In this document: positions 47,357 to 56,405 of the stretch, in pieces
Position numbering within the stretch: the first letter of the stretch is position 1
Layout of the letters: every line of letters begins with the position of its first letter
Assembly: GCA_002371465.1 (NCBI GenBank)
Contig: DFIU01000013.1
Span: 2,352-62,126, forward strand
Origin: Lachnospiraceae bacterium UBA3689
GTDB lineage: Bacteria > Bacillota > Clostridia > Lachnospirales > Lachnospiraceae
Direction: 5' to 3'
Length of the DNA stretch: 59,775 nucleotides
Made by a program: the position numbers and the translations under genes
The notes under the pieces: model-generated
Seen by the model: the letters and a program-made list of their open reading frames with translations, nothing else
Databases searched by the model: none
What the model was told of the DNA's origin: nothing

Positions 47357-48917
47357 CCTCTTCGTCCTCATCCTCTTCGTCGTAGTTGTCGGAATCATCG
47401 CCTTCTTCTGCCTCGTCATCCGCTTCATTTCCCTGGTCGCTGTCCGAGGAGGCGGCTGCACCGACTTGTTGAGCGGTCTTTGAAGCAGCTGCCGTCATCT
47501 GATCCCTGGTCTCCTCAGCCGAGGCATCCGAGAGCTGATCCGCATTGACGCTCAGATACTGCTGGGCATTTTCCGCCCGCTGGGTCCCGGGATAGGCGTC
47601 AATGATCATCTGGAAGATCTTGTCGGCATTTGCCGCATCCCCCTTGAGACGGTAGGCGTGAGCAAGATAGTTGAGCGTATCATAGTCCGTTCCGTCTATA
47701 GATCTCGCCTTCTCCAGGTTGGTGATCGCCGCTTCATAATCGGCGCCTCCGAACCCGTCCAGACCCGCCTTTTTGTAAATGGACAAAAGGGAGGTCTGCA
47801 GCTCATTGGTCATGGACTTGTAAACCTCTTTCGCCTCTACCGAGAGCAGGGTCGGATCCACAGAACCCAGGGCAGTAGCCGCCGTATCAACAGACTTATT
47901 CTGGAAAGCATCGACAGCCTTCAGCAGATTTTCATTTGCCGTCGCTTTGGCATTGGCTTCATTGATCCGGGCGTTAGCAGAGCTGACCGTCTCCCGGGAG
48001 GTCTCGATCTCCTTGTTGAGAGCCTGAGCCTGGGCGGAATAGACTGCCATATCCGAGGAGTACTTGGTCACCTTTTCATTGGCAGTGCGGTTGATGCTCC
48101 TGGTCTTTGCCGGAATAAAGAGGAACCAGATCGCCGCCGCTCCGATTAAGATGCCGATCAGAATGTTGATCCAGGGCAAACCGGCAGCCGGTGCGTGATA
48201 GGATGTCGGCTGAGTTTCCTCCGGTCTTTCCTCATAAGCCTTAGGCGCATCCGCGGTGCGCCGGTTCCAGATTGAAAAGCGGGACTCCAAAGCGGTCGCC
48301 GTCCCGGTCTGCTCATCCACTTCCCTCAAAAAACGCAGGGTCGTCGTATTGGTCTTGTCAATGCGGATGGCGCGCCGCAAAAGCCTCCTTGCCTTTTCGT
48401 ACTGCTCCTTATGGATGTAGAGCAGGGCGAGCAGGTGGTAAGCCTTGACCAGCTTGGGGTTTTGCGCCAGGATCTTCTTCAGCTGGATCATGGCGACGTC
48501 TTCATTGCCGTCCTGGCAGTTCCGAAGAGCAATGTTGTACTTCTTGATGGTCTGATTGATCAAATCCATCCGATTGGCGTCCCGCTGCAGGTTCTCGATA
48601 TAGTCCGCCGCTATGTTGTTCTCCGGCTGAATATTCTTGGAAATAACCCACTCCGACAGGGCGACAACCACCTCTCCCGTCTCAAAACAGACCAGACCCA
48701 GCAGGTTTCTTGCCGTGATATTTTCCTTATTATATTTCAGGCTCCGCTTGAGCTGGTCAATCGCCCCGCTTAAGTCCCTGACCTGCGCCTTCTCCAGCCC
48801 CTGGTTGTAGTAAAGCCCCGACAGGACGATCGCCTGTTTCTGGACGGAAACGTCAAAGCCGCAGTTGGGACAATAGGCAGAGTCCGTCAGCTCAGCGCCG
48901 CAGTTCATACACTTCAT
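47346..48917 (-). CDS. Zinc-ribbon / TPR membrane protein with acidic tail
   Basis: This 523-residue protein begins with a zinc ribbon (MNCGAELTDSAYCPNCG, two CxxC pairs), then tetratricopeptide-like helices (about residues 35-195), a low-complexity linker, one transmembrane segment (about 247-268), a coiled-coil region (275-345), more TPR-like helices (345-450) and an acidic Asp/Glu tail of about 40 residues. The N-terminal part should be cytoplasmic and the C-terminal part outside. It lies between folC and murB; a role in envelope assembly or protein quality control is possible but inferred from context only. Confidence 0.8.
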   Translation of the reverse strand: MKCMNCGAELTDSAYCPNCGFDVSVQKQAIVLSGLYYNQGLEKAQVRDLSGAIDQLKRSLKYNKENITARNLLGLVCFETGEVVVALSEWVISKNIQPENNIAADYIENLQRDANRMDLINQTIKKYNIALRNCQDGNEDVAMIQLKKILAQNPKLVKAYHLLALLYIHKEQYEKARRLLRRAIRIDKTNTTTLRFLREVDEQTGTATALESRFSIWNRRTADAPKAYEERPEETQPTSYHAPAAGLPWINILIGILIGAAAIWFLFIPAKTRSINRTANEKVTKYSSDMAVYSAQAQALNKEIETSRETVSSANARINEANAKATANENLLKAVDAFQNKSVDTAATALGSVDPTLLSVEAKEVYKSMTNELQTSLLSIYKKAGLDGFGGADYEAAITNLEKARSIDGTDYDTLNYLAHAYRLKGDAANADKIFQMIIDAYPGTQRAENAQQYLSVNADQLSDASAEETRDQMTAAASKTAQQVGAAASSDSDQGNEADDEAEEGDDSDNYDEEDEDEEDEE

Positions 48918-48920
48918 CGC

Positions 48921-49073
48921 TTATCTGCCCTTCTTATTTTCCGAAGTTTCCTTCATCATTTCCTTCAAAATATCGATCACGTCCGTCAGGTCCCGGGAGT
49001 AGATCGCCCCTTCCGCCTCATCGACGTCGAGACTGGGTTTAAATTTCTTCAGTTCTTCTTCATAATTGATCAT
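48921..49073 (-). CDS. 50-residue protein between folC and the TPR gene, unknown function
   Basis: This gene reads MINYEEELKKFKPSLDVDEA, then GAIYSRDLTDVIDILKEMMK and a basic tail. It overlaps the end of folC by 14 bp, and its stop lies 3 bp before the TPR gene start. The compact, in-operon placement, a plausible ribosome site (GGGGATG) and a charged amphipathic sequence argue for a real gene. I do not know its function. Confidence 0.7.
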   Translation of the reverse strand: MINYEEELKKFKPSLDVDEAEGAIYSRDLTDVIDILKEMMKETSENKKGR

Positions 49074-50367
49074 GGAACATCCCCTCAATCTTTCCAATCA
49101 GATACAGACTGCCGCAGACGAACAAGTCCCGCTCCCCCTGCATCCGCACTGCCTGCTCAAATGCCTCTTCGGGATCTTTGACGGCAAAAACCCGCCTGAC
49201 CCCTGCCTCATGGAAAAGTTCCGCCAGGTCCTCAGGATCGGTCCGCCTCTGTCCCCCGACTTCCGCGACCACCACATAGTCCCAGCTGATCGCAGTCGCC
49301 AGGTCCCGGATCATGTCGCTGAACTCCTTATCCCTGACAACGGCAAACAGAAGACCTGCCGGTCTTCCCTTGGTAATCTCTTCTGCCGTTTCCAGAAAAC
49401 AGCGGATGCCGTTATCATTATGCGCTCCATCCAGCCAGATATGGGGACGGATCTCTTCCATCCTGCCCCGCCAGGTCATGGAAGCGATGCCTTCTTTCAG
49501 GCATTTGCCGGTCAGAACTCTCCAGTTTTTGGGATCACTTTCCCTAAGGACCTTAAGTCCCAGAACCGCCAGGGCTCCATTTTCCGCCTGGTAGACAGCG
49601 GGCGAAGAGGTATGGTATTCACGGATACCATCATAACGGAAGGATGTAAAAAAATCAATCTTCCCATCCTCCCTCCGCTTTGCCTGCCACATCTGGTCTG
49701 TAAGGGGATAAGCCGGTGCTTTAAGGGCGGCTGCTCGGTCGGCGATGACAGCTGTCACCTCTTTTTGATCGGCGAGATAAACACAGGGGACATAGGGCTT
49801 GATGATCCCCGCCTTTTCTCCCGCAATCTCCCTGATCGTCGTCCCCAGATACTGGGTGTGATCGAGCCCAATCGCCGTAATGATTGTAAGGCAGGGCTTT
49901 TCCAGGGCGTTGGTCGCATCTAATCGTCCGCCCAGCCCGGTCTCAATGACGGCGACATCCACTCCTTCCTTAGCAAACCAGACCATTGCCATCAAAAATA
50001 AGAACTCAAAATAGGAGGGATGGCCCATCCCCTCCGCCTCCATCTGAAGGGAGACGGTCCGCACCTTCTCAAAGATGGCAAGAAAATCCCCATCCGGGAT
50101 CTCCCTGCCGCCAATCCTCATCCGCTCATTGACCCGGATCAGGTGGGGAGAGGTAAAAAGACCGGTTCGTTTTCCGGTCCTTTTAAGCACAGCGGCAAGG
50201 AAAGCCGAAACGCTCCCCTTGCCGTTGGTCCCTGCAATATGTATCGAAGAAAAACCCCGGTCCGGATTGCCCAGACGATCCAGGCAGGTCCGGGTATGGT
50301 CCACCGAATGTTTTGCCGTAAACTTTACAAGGCCTTCAATGTAAGCACAAGCTTCCTCATAGGTCAT
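49060..50367 (-). CDS. folC: Folylpolyglutamate synthase / dihydrofolate synthase
   Basis: This 435-residue Mur-ligase-fold enzyme adds glutamate to folates (and dihydropteroate in bifunctional forms). The P-loop is IHIAGTNGKGSVSAFLA near residue 41, followed by the omega-type loop SPHLIRVNERMRIGG, ETGLGGRLDATN and WLDGAHNDNG. It overlaps the sulfatase-like gene by 4 bp (ATGA). Confidence 0.96.
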   Translation of the reverse strand: MTYEEACAYIEGLVKFTAKHSVDHTRTCLDRLGNPDRGFSSIHIAGTNGKGSVSAFLAAVLKRTGKRTGLFTSPHLIRVNERMRIGGREIPDGDFLAIFEKVRTVSLQMEAEGMGHPSYFEFLFLMAMVWFAKEGVDVAVIETGLGGRLDATNALEKPCLTIITAIGLDHTQYLGTTIREIAGEKAGIIKPYVPCVYLADQKEVTAVIADRAAALKAPAYPLTDQMWQAKRREDGKIDFFTSFRYDGIREYHTSSPAVYQAENGALAVLGLKVLRESDPKNWRVLTGKCLKEGIASMTWRGRMEEIRPHIWLDGAHNDNGIRCFLETAEEITKGRPAGLLFAVVRDKEFSDMIRDLATAISWDYVVVAEVGGQRRTDPEDLAELFHEAGVRRVFAVKDPEEAFEQAVRMQGERDLFVCGSLYLIGKIEGMFHDQL

Positions 50368-52424
50368 GATTTCACCTCAGATGATTCTGCGGAGCTGACC
50401 GTATCGGCGGTTTGGTCCGCCAGTCTCCCGATGCCGTAGACCAGGGTGTTGGACGTACTTAGGATCCCGTGGCCCTTGGAATTTGCCTGGACACTCACAT
50501 TGACCCAGTCCCCCTTCTTCAGATCGACTTCCTTGACCAGAAGCCTGGTCGGATCAATATAGGTCGTCTCGGCAATTTCGCCGTTGACCGCCAGCTTACA
50601 GGACTGGGTGAAGTTCTCTCCCAGTACATAGTAGACGCCGTCCGCACTCACTTTCTGAATCCGGTTGACGGAAATGGGCTTGACCCCCATGGCGAGGACG
50701 GACCGGGAATAGGGATTGGTCTGTCCGTAGACATAGCGGTTGCCATAGAGCATATCATACTGAAGGACCTGCATATCATAGAAATAATTTTCCGAATTCC
50801 TCATGGTCTGCTGGAACTTAAACATGGTCCCCTCATGGATCCCGATCAGCTGGAAGAGCCGTGCCATCGCCTGGTAGGCAGGCATGGTCCCGTTGTGCCG
50901 AGGCAGGTCCATATTGTTCCAGATCAGATAGTTGGTATCAAAAATGTTCCCTGTCGTCAGGTCCGAATCCTTCAATCCCATGGTCGGCAGGTGGTCGCCG
51001 TAGAACAACACGACGGTCGGCTCCTCCCGCTTGCTGAGATTGTCGATCAGGTCCGACACGAACCGATCCTCTTCATAGATCTGGTTGGCATAGTATTCCC
51101 AGGCGCTGTTGGCTCCGTCGGATGCCGCGCCGGAAACCTTGATAACCGGGTCCTCAATGGTCGGCTCCGTCGGATAGGCGCCGTGGGGCTGAACGGAGAC
51201 CGTGTAGACGAAGTCTCTGTTCTCCGTAGAATCGAGGGCGTCAGTGATCGGTCCAATCAGGTTCTCATCCCGCATCCAGTCATTTTCATTGACATCGTTC
51301 TGGGTATCCATGTACTCCGCGGAGGTAAAGGAATTAAAGCCCAAATAGGAATAGACGGTCTTTCTGCCATAGAAAGTCGCGGTATTGTCGTGAATGGCGT
51401 GGGCGGAATAGCCAAGCTTTGCCAGTGCCGTCGCCGCGCTCTCGCAGGTCTCCTTCCTCAGGACCCCCTTGTAGGGATATTCCCCCGGTCCGAAGAAGCG
51501 GAGGGACATGCCCGTCAGAGTCTCAAATTCGGTATTGACCGTCCCCGCTCCAACCGTAGGAACCGTGTAGAGGCCGTGAGAGCAGTCCTTGGAAAGGCGA
51601 TGCCAGTTGGGCAGGGGATCCTGATTGAAGTGCAGCCACTTGACCTCGGTCGGATCGAAGAAGGACTCCAGCTGCACGACAATGATGTTGGGCTCCTGCC
51701 CGGCCTTCAGCTTAGTCTCCTTCTGCATCTGGGGCGTCTTGGTGATGCCGTCGACCAATTTTTGGGAATAGCGGTTGGGCTCGGAGATGCCGGTATCAAG
51801 AAGGGTTACGGACAAACTGTAGGGGAAGCCGTAATCCAGGTAGGCATAGGCGATATTGCTGAAATATGAGGACAGCTGCTTGCTCTCCAGGTTAAAGACC
51901 GTCAGTCCCGCCAGAGCGGCCCAACCGGCGATAAAGCCCGGTATGATCAGCTTCCACTTCCTCTTCTTTTTGTATCTGGGCGCCCGGATAAATAGCCAGA
52001 CCAGGAAGACCAAAAGGGCGATAACGCCGATCAGGACCAGAACCACCTGAAAGCCGTTGAAGTATTTTCCGGCTACGCCGCCCAACTCGTTTAACATGCC
52101 CAGGTCCGGTCCGGTCAAAGGTGTGACCCGGTTGGCAAGGATGAGACCGTTTGCCGCGCCCAGAAGCAGCCATACAAGACCGATCAGGATCCGCCAGAAG
52201 GCGCGTCTTTTAAAGAAAAAGACGACCAGGGTCGTGGTGAAGATCAAAAAGGCGTTATAGAAAAAGACCTTGGTCCGCTCATCCACAAACGCCCAGGCAT
52301 CCGCAAGGGAGTGCCTCGCCATGGCTTCAATCAGAAAATAGCCGATCAGGCAGGCAAGGGCATGCCAAAGAAGCGCATAGCGATTGCCCACCTCGATGAG
52401 CCTGCCCTCTTTTGTCTCCTGCAT
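50364..52424 (-). CDS. LTA-synthase-family membrane sulfatase
   Basis: This 686-residue protein has about five N-terminal membrane segments (to about residue 190), then an extracellular alkaline-phosphatase-superfamily domain. NIIVVQLESFFDP (metal Glu), GAGTVNTEFETLTGM (catalytic Thr region), HDNTATFYGR and FYGDHLP are typical of LtaS-like phosphoglycerol transferases. It probably adds glycerol-phosphate to an envelope polymer. The C-terminal ~100 residues form an extra beta-rich domain not usual in LtaS. I start at 52424, nearest the AGGA site. It lies 20 bp after valS and overlaps folC. Confidence 0.9.
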   Translation of the reverse strand: MQETKEGRLIEVGNRYALLWHALACLIGYFLIEAMARHSLADAWAFVDERTKVFFYNAFLIFTTTLVVFFFKRRAFWRILIGLVWLLLGAANGLILANRVTPLTGPDLGMLNELGGVAGKYFNGFQVVLVLIGVIALLVFLVWLFIRAPRYKKKRKWKLIIPGFIAGWAALAGLTVFNLESKQLSSYFSNIAYAYLDYGFPYSLSVTLLDTGISEPNRYSQKLVDGITKTPQMQKETKLKAGQEPNIIVVQLESFFDPTEVKWLHFNQDPLPNWHRLSKDCSHGLYTVPTVGAGTVNTEFETLTGMSLRFFGPGEYPYKGVLRKETCESAATALAKLGYSAHAIHDNTATFYGRKTVYSYLGFNSFTSAEYMDTQNDVNENDWMRDENLIGPITDALDSTENRDFVYTVSVQPHGAYPTEPTIEDPVIKVSGAASDGANSAWEYYANQIYEEDRFVSDLIDNLSKREEPTVVLFYGDHLPTMGLKDSDLTTGNIFDTNYLIWNNMDLPRHNGTMPAYQAMARLFQLIGIHEGTMFKFQQTMRNSENYFYDMQVLQYDMLYGNRYVYGQTNPYSRSVLAMGVKPISVNRIQKVSADGVYYVLGENFTQSCKLAVNGEIAETTYIDPTRLLVKEVDLKKGDWVNVSVQANSKGHGILSTSNTLVYGIGRLADQTADTVSSAESSEVKS

Positions 52425-52443
52425 GGGTCCTAAATTTTTTGCT

Positions 52444-55089
52444 TTAATTCTTATACCTTTCAAGCTGTTCCTCAATCTGCTGCTTCATAGCCTGATACTT
52501 TGCCAGCTTGTCCTTTTCCTCCTGGACCTTAGCCGCCGGTGCCTTGCTGACAAACTTGGGGTTATTCAGCATACCATTTGAACGGGCAATTTCCTTGTCC
52601 ATTTTCTTGTTCTCTTCCGTCAGGCGGAGGATCTCCCTGTCGCGGTCGACCAGCTCATTGAGCGGAATGTAGACCGTTGCGCGGCTGGTGACAACGGTGA
52701 CGGCATCCTCTCCGACGCCGGTCTTGTCGCTCTGGATCCGGATCCCGGACGCGTTGACCATGCGGTTCATATCGCCCAGAGTCTTCTTAAGATGGGTAAA
52801 CGCCGCATTGTCCGCCGGATCCTTGCCGACCAGGACCAGTTCCGTCTTCTTTTTGTTGGGAACATTCATCTCCATGCGGATGTTGCGGACACCCCTGACC
52901 AGCTCCATGTAAGCGCGGATCAGGTCCTCATCCTCCGGGAAATTCCGGTCCTCCTGGTAGGCAGGCCAGGCAGCCGTCATGATGGTCTCCTGATCCGGAT
53001 TCAAGGTGCAGTAAATTTCCTCCGTGATGAAGGGCATGTAGGGATGCAGGAGCTTTAAGGCTTCGCTCAATACCGTCTTCAAGGTCCAAAGGGCTGCGTC
53101 CCTTGAATCAGAATGAAGGCGGAGTTTCGCCAGCTCGATGTACCAGTCACAGAACTCATCCCATAAGAAATCGTGAATCTTCTGAACGGCGATTCCCAGT
53201 TCATAGCGGACCATGTTGTCCGTCACCTCTTTGGCGACGGTGTTGACCCTTGATAAAATCCACTTATCCGCCGGCATGAGCTGATCCGACGTAGGTACGG
53301 CAAGTTCCCCGTCCGGCAGGTTCATCATGATGAAGCGGCTGGCGTTCCAGATCTTATTGGCAAAGTTGCGGCTGGCTTCCACCTGTTCCCAGTAGAAGCG
53401 CATGTCATTTCCCGGAGCGTTGCCGGTCACCAGGGTCAGGCGCAGGGCATCCGCGCCGTATTTATCGATGACCTCAAGGGGATCGATTCCGTTGCCCAGG
53501 GACTTGCTCATCTTGCGGCCCTGGGAATCCCTGACCAGACCATGAATCAGGACATGGTGGAAGGGCACCCTGCCGGTCTGCTCGATGCTGGAGAAGACCA
53601 TGCGGACGACCCAGAAGAAAATGATGTCGTAGCCGGTGACCAAAACATCAGTCGGGAAGAAATAGTCAAATTCCGGTGTCTTTTTTGGCCAGCCCAGCGT
53701 GCTGAAGGGCCAGAGGGCGGAGGAGAACCAGGTATCCAGGGTATCCGGATCCTGCTCGAAGTCGCTGCCGCCGCAGTCCGGGCAGGTATCCGGCATGTCC
53801 CGGGAGACGATCACCTTGCCGCAGCTCTTGCAGGTATAGGCGGGGATCCGGTGGCCCCACCAGAGCTGACGGGAAATGCACCAGTCGTGGATATTTTCCA
53901 GCCAGTGCAGGTAGATCTTATTGAACCGTTCCGGCACGAAAGTCAACTCGCCGGTCTGAATGGCTTCAATCGCCGGCTTAGCCATCTCTTCCATTTTGAC
54001 AAACCACTGCTTTTTAATCAGGGGCTCTACAGTTGTGCCGCAGCGATCGTGGGTACCGACCGAATGGGTATAGGGAACAACCTTGACCAAAAGGCCAGCC
54101 TGATCCAGGTCCTCCACCATCTGCTTTCTTGCTTCATAGCGGTCGAGACCCGCGTACTTGCCGCACAGCTCATTCATGGTGCCGTCGTCGTTCATGATGT
54201 TGATCTCTTTAAGGTCGTGCCGCTTGCCGACTTCAAAATCGTTGGGGTCGTGAGCCGGTGTAATCTTGACGCAGCCGGTCCCGAATTCCTTGTCGACATA
54301 ACTGTCAGCGATGACCGGAATCTCCCGGTCCGTCAGGGGCAGTTTGAGCATCTTGCCGACCAGATCCTGGTAGCGGTCGTCATCCGGATTGACTGCGACG
54401 GCGGTATCCCCGATCAGAGTTTCCGGCCGGGTCGTCGCGATTTCCACAAACCTGCCCTCTTCTCCGACGACCGGATAGTGGATGTGCCAGAAATGACCCT
54501 GCTGATCGACGTGTTCAACCTCCGCGTCGGACAGGGAGGTCTGGCACTTGGGACACCAGTTGATAATCCGGGATCCCTTGTAGATATAACCCTTTTCGTA
54601 GAGCTTCATAAAGACTTCCTGGACGGCGTCCGAACAGCCCTCATCCATGGTAAAGCGTTCCCGGTCCCAGTCGGCGGAGGAGCCCATCTTGTGGAGCTGG
54701 TTCATGATCCGGGTGCCGTACTCATTTCTCCAGTCCCAGCAATACTCAAGGAACTTGTCCCGACCGATCTCGTGCTTATCGATCCCCTTATCCTTGAGGG
54801 AATTGGTCACCTTCACTTCCGTCGCGATCGCCGCGTGGTCCGTGCCCGGCTGCCACAGGGCTTCGTAGCCCTCCATCCGCTTCCAGCGGATCAGGATATC
54901 CTGAAGGGTGTTGTCCAAAGCGTGTCCCATGTGCAGCTGACCGGTGATATTTGGCGGCGGCATGACGATGGTAAACGGTTTTTTGTCGGGATTGACCTCT
55001 GCATGGAAATAGCCCTTATCCAGCCATTTCCGGTACAGACCGTCCTCAAGACCTTTAGGATCGTAGGTCTTTGCAAGTTCCTTTTTCAT
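52444..55089 (-). CDS. valS: Valyl-tRNA synthetase
   Basis: This 881-residue class Ia aminoacyl-tRNA synthetase has the HIGH-type motif HMGHALDN (near residue 56) and KMSKS (near 524), an editing CP1 domain between, a zinc-site region (CKSCGKVIVSRDMPDTCPDC) and a C-terminal coiled-coil (about residues 820-880). It charges tRNA-Val and clears misactivated threonine. The upstream hairpin is a terminator of the previous gene, and I see no T-box. Confidence 0.97.
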   Translation of the reverse strand: MKKELAKTYDPKGLEDGLYRKWLDKGYFHAEVNPDKKPFTIVMPPPNITGQLHMGHALDNTLQDILIRWKRMEGYEALWQPGTDHAAIATEVKVTNSLKDKGIDKHEIGRDKFLEYCWDWRNEYGTRIMNQLHKMGSSADWDRERFTMDEGCSDAVQEVFMKLYEKGYIYKGSRIINWCPKCQTSLSDAEVEHVDQQGHFWHIHYPVVGEEGRFVEIATTRPETLIGDTAVAVNPDDDRYQDLVGKMLKLPLTDREIPVIADSYVDKEFGTGCVKITPAHDPNDFEVGKRHDLKEINIMNDDGTMNELCGKYAGLDRYEARKQMVEDLDQAGLLVKVVPYTHSVGTHDRCGTTVEPLIKKQWFVKMEEMAKPAIEAIQTGELTFVPERFNKIYLHWLENIHDWCISRQLWWGHRIPAYTCKSCGKVIVSRDMPDTCPDCGGSDFEQDPDTLDTWFSSALWPFSTLGWPKKTPEFDYFFPTDVLVTGYDIIFFWVVRMVFSSIEQTGRVPFHHVLIHGLVRDSQGRKMSKSLGNGIDPLEVIDKYGADALRLTLVTGNAPGNDMRFYWEQVEASRNFANKIWNASRFIMMNLPDGELAVPTSDQLMPADKWILSRVNTVAKEVTDNMVRYELGIAVQKIHDFLWDEFCDWYIELAKLRLHSDSRDAALWTLKTVLSEALKLLHPYMPFITEEIYCTLNPDQETIMTAAWPAYQEDRNFPEDEDLIRAYMELVRGVRNIRMEMNVPNKKKTELVLVGKDPADNAAFTHLKKTLGDMNRMVNASGIRIQSDKTGVGEDAVTVVTSRATVYIPLNELVDRDREILRLTEENKKMDKEIARSNGMLNNPKFVSKAPAAKVQEEKDKLAKYQAMKQQIEEQLERYKN

Positions 55090-55151
55090 AATCTCTCCTT
55101 AAGCTGCCCCCTGCGCCCGGCGGGGAAAATCTGGTGCTAAAAATGAAGTCA

Positions 55152-55195
55152 CCTGCAAGTCCGCACTTCTGCCCGTGCGGACTTGCAGGAAATTT
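55152..55195. terminator. Strong hairpin between the telA-like gene and valS
   Basis: CCTGCAAGTCCGCAC pairs perfectly with GTGCGGACTTGCAGG across an 8-nt loop, the strongest stem in this part. The minus strand follows with TGACTTCATTTTTAG, so it ends the telA-like transcript. Confidence 0.8.
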
Positions 55196-55235
55196 TTCAC
55201 ATACCCAGTAAATTTACTCCAGTTGCCTATGCCTG

Positions 55236-56405
55236 TCAACTGCCGGAGCTTTCACTCCCGCCCTTAAAATCAAGGAGCTTGGCCTTTAGCTGCTGCTCCA
55301 TGTTCTGCAGCTCCTCTTCCGCCTGCCGTCGCGCCGCCCTGCCGTCGGACTGGATCTTGGCGACCTCATCGAGGGTGGAGATCAGGGACTCATTGGTCTT
55401 CTTTAAAGTCTCCATATCGACGATCCCCCGCTCGGAAGCCTTAGCCGTCTCAATCGTGGACTGCTTGAGCTTGTCTGCGTTCTGTTTCAGGAGTTGGTTG
55501 GTCATATCCGTCACACTCGCCTGCGCCTTAGCCGCCTGCAGGGAATCATTGAGTCCCATGGCAAGAACCATCTGGTTCTTCCAGAGCGGAATCGTATTGA
55601 CGATCGTGGACTGGATCTTCTCCACCATCATGGTGTCGTTGTTCTGAATCATACGGATCTGGGGAGCGGTCTGAATGGCGACCATCCGGGTCAGCTCCAG
55701 GTCATGGACTTTTTTTTCAAAGCGCAGAACCTGGTCCTCCAGGTCCCGGACCGCCTGGGAATCCTCCGCCAGACCGGATGCCTCCGCCTTTGCCTTTGCC
55801 CGGGGCAGGTCTTCATTCTGCACACTGGCGATCTTCAGCTTGCCTGCGGCGATGTACATATTGAGGTTCTTATAATAGTCCAGATTGAAGGCGTACATCT
55901 GATCCAGGATGTCGACATCCTTTAAGAGTTTGATCTGGTGCTGCTTAAGCCCCTCTGCCACCTTGTCTACGGATCCCGCCGCATCGTCGTAGCTGGCACG
56001 CAGTTCCGCCATCTTCTTTTCCGGCGTCTTAAAGAGGCCAAAGAGACCGCCCTTGGACTTGGCGTTGGGATCGAAATCCTTCAGCTCGCCGATCATGCCG
56101 GTCAGCATATCCCCGACCTCACCCAGGTCCTTGGTCTTGACGGACTGCAGGATGGTCTCCGAAAAATCTGCCATCTTCTTCTGTACGCCGCTGCCGTACT
56201 CCACAATCCCCTTGGTATTGGTCAGGTCGATGCTTTGGGCAAAATCCGCCACCTGCTTCTTTTCTTCCTCGGTCAGGTTCCCGGCTTCCGCCGTCAGCAG
56301 GTCCTCCTGCTTAACTTCTGCAGCTGCCTGACTTGCCTGTGCCGGGGCTGCTGCCTCTACTGGCTGGTCCCAGGGCGCCAGGCTCCCACTTGTTTCTCCC
56401 ATCAT
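55236..56405 (-). CDS. TelA-family toxic anion resistance protein
   Basis: This 389-residue helical, coiled-coil-rich protein has the TelA landmarks YKNLNMYIAAGKLKIA (near residue 179), LTRMVAIQTAPQIRMIQNND (near 239) and IPLWKNQMVLAMG. The family is named after a tellurite-resistance gene; its biochemical role is not established. It overlaps the XpaC-like gene by 4 bp (ATGA), and the two gene families are often found together. Confidence 0.93.
   Translation of the reverse strand: MMGETSGSLAPWDQPVEAAAPAQASQAAAEVKQEDLLTAEAGNLTEEEKKQVADFAQSIDLTNTKGIVEYGSGVQKKMADFSETILQSVKTKDLGEVGDMLTGMIGELKDFDPNAKSKGGLFGLFKTPEKKMAELRASYDDAAGSVDKVAEGLKQHQIKLLKDVDILDQMYAFNLDYYKNLNMYIAAGKLKIASVQNEDLPRAKAKAEASGLAEDSQAVRDLEDQVLRFEKKVHDLELTRMVAIQTAPQIRMIQNNDTMMVEKIQSTIVNTIPLWKNQMVLAMGLNDSLQAAKAQASVTDMTNQLLKQNADKLKQSTIETAKASERGIVDMETLKKTNESLISTLDEVAKIQSDGRAARRQAEEELQNMEQQLKAKLLDFKGGSESSGS

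Noticed and set aside
50469..51869. Plus-strand open frame of 466 codons opposite the sulfatase-like gene
   Set aside because: Antisense shadow without recognisable motifs.
53542..55140. Plus-strand open frame of 532 codons opposite valS
   Set aside because: Complete antisense overlap with a clear valyl-tRNA synthetase, and no ribosome site or domain.
55090..55235. T-box riboswitch before valS
   Set aside because: The space is short, no T-box sequence or specifier stem is visible, and the large hairpin fits a terminator of the upstream gene.
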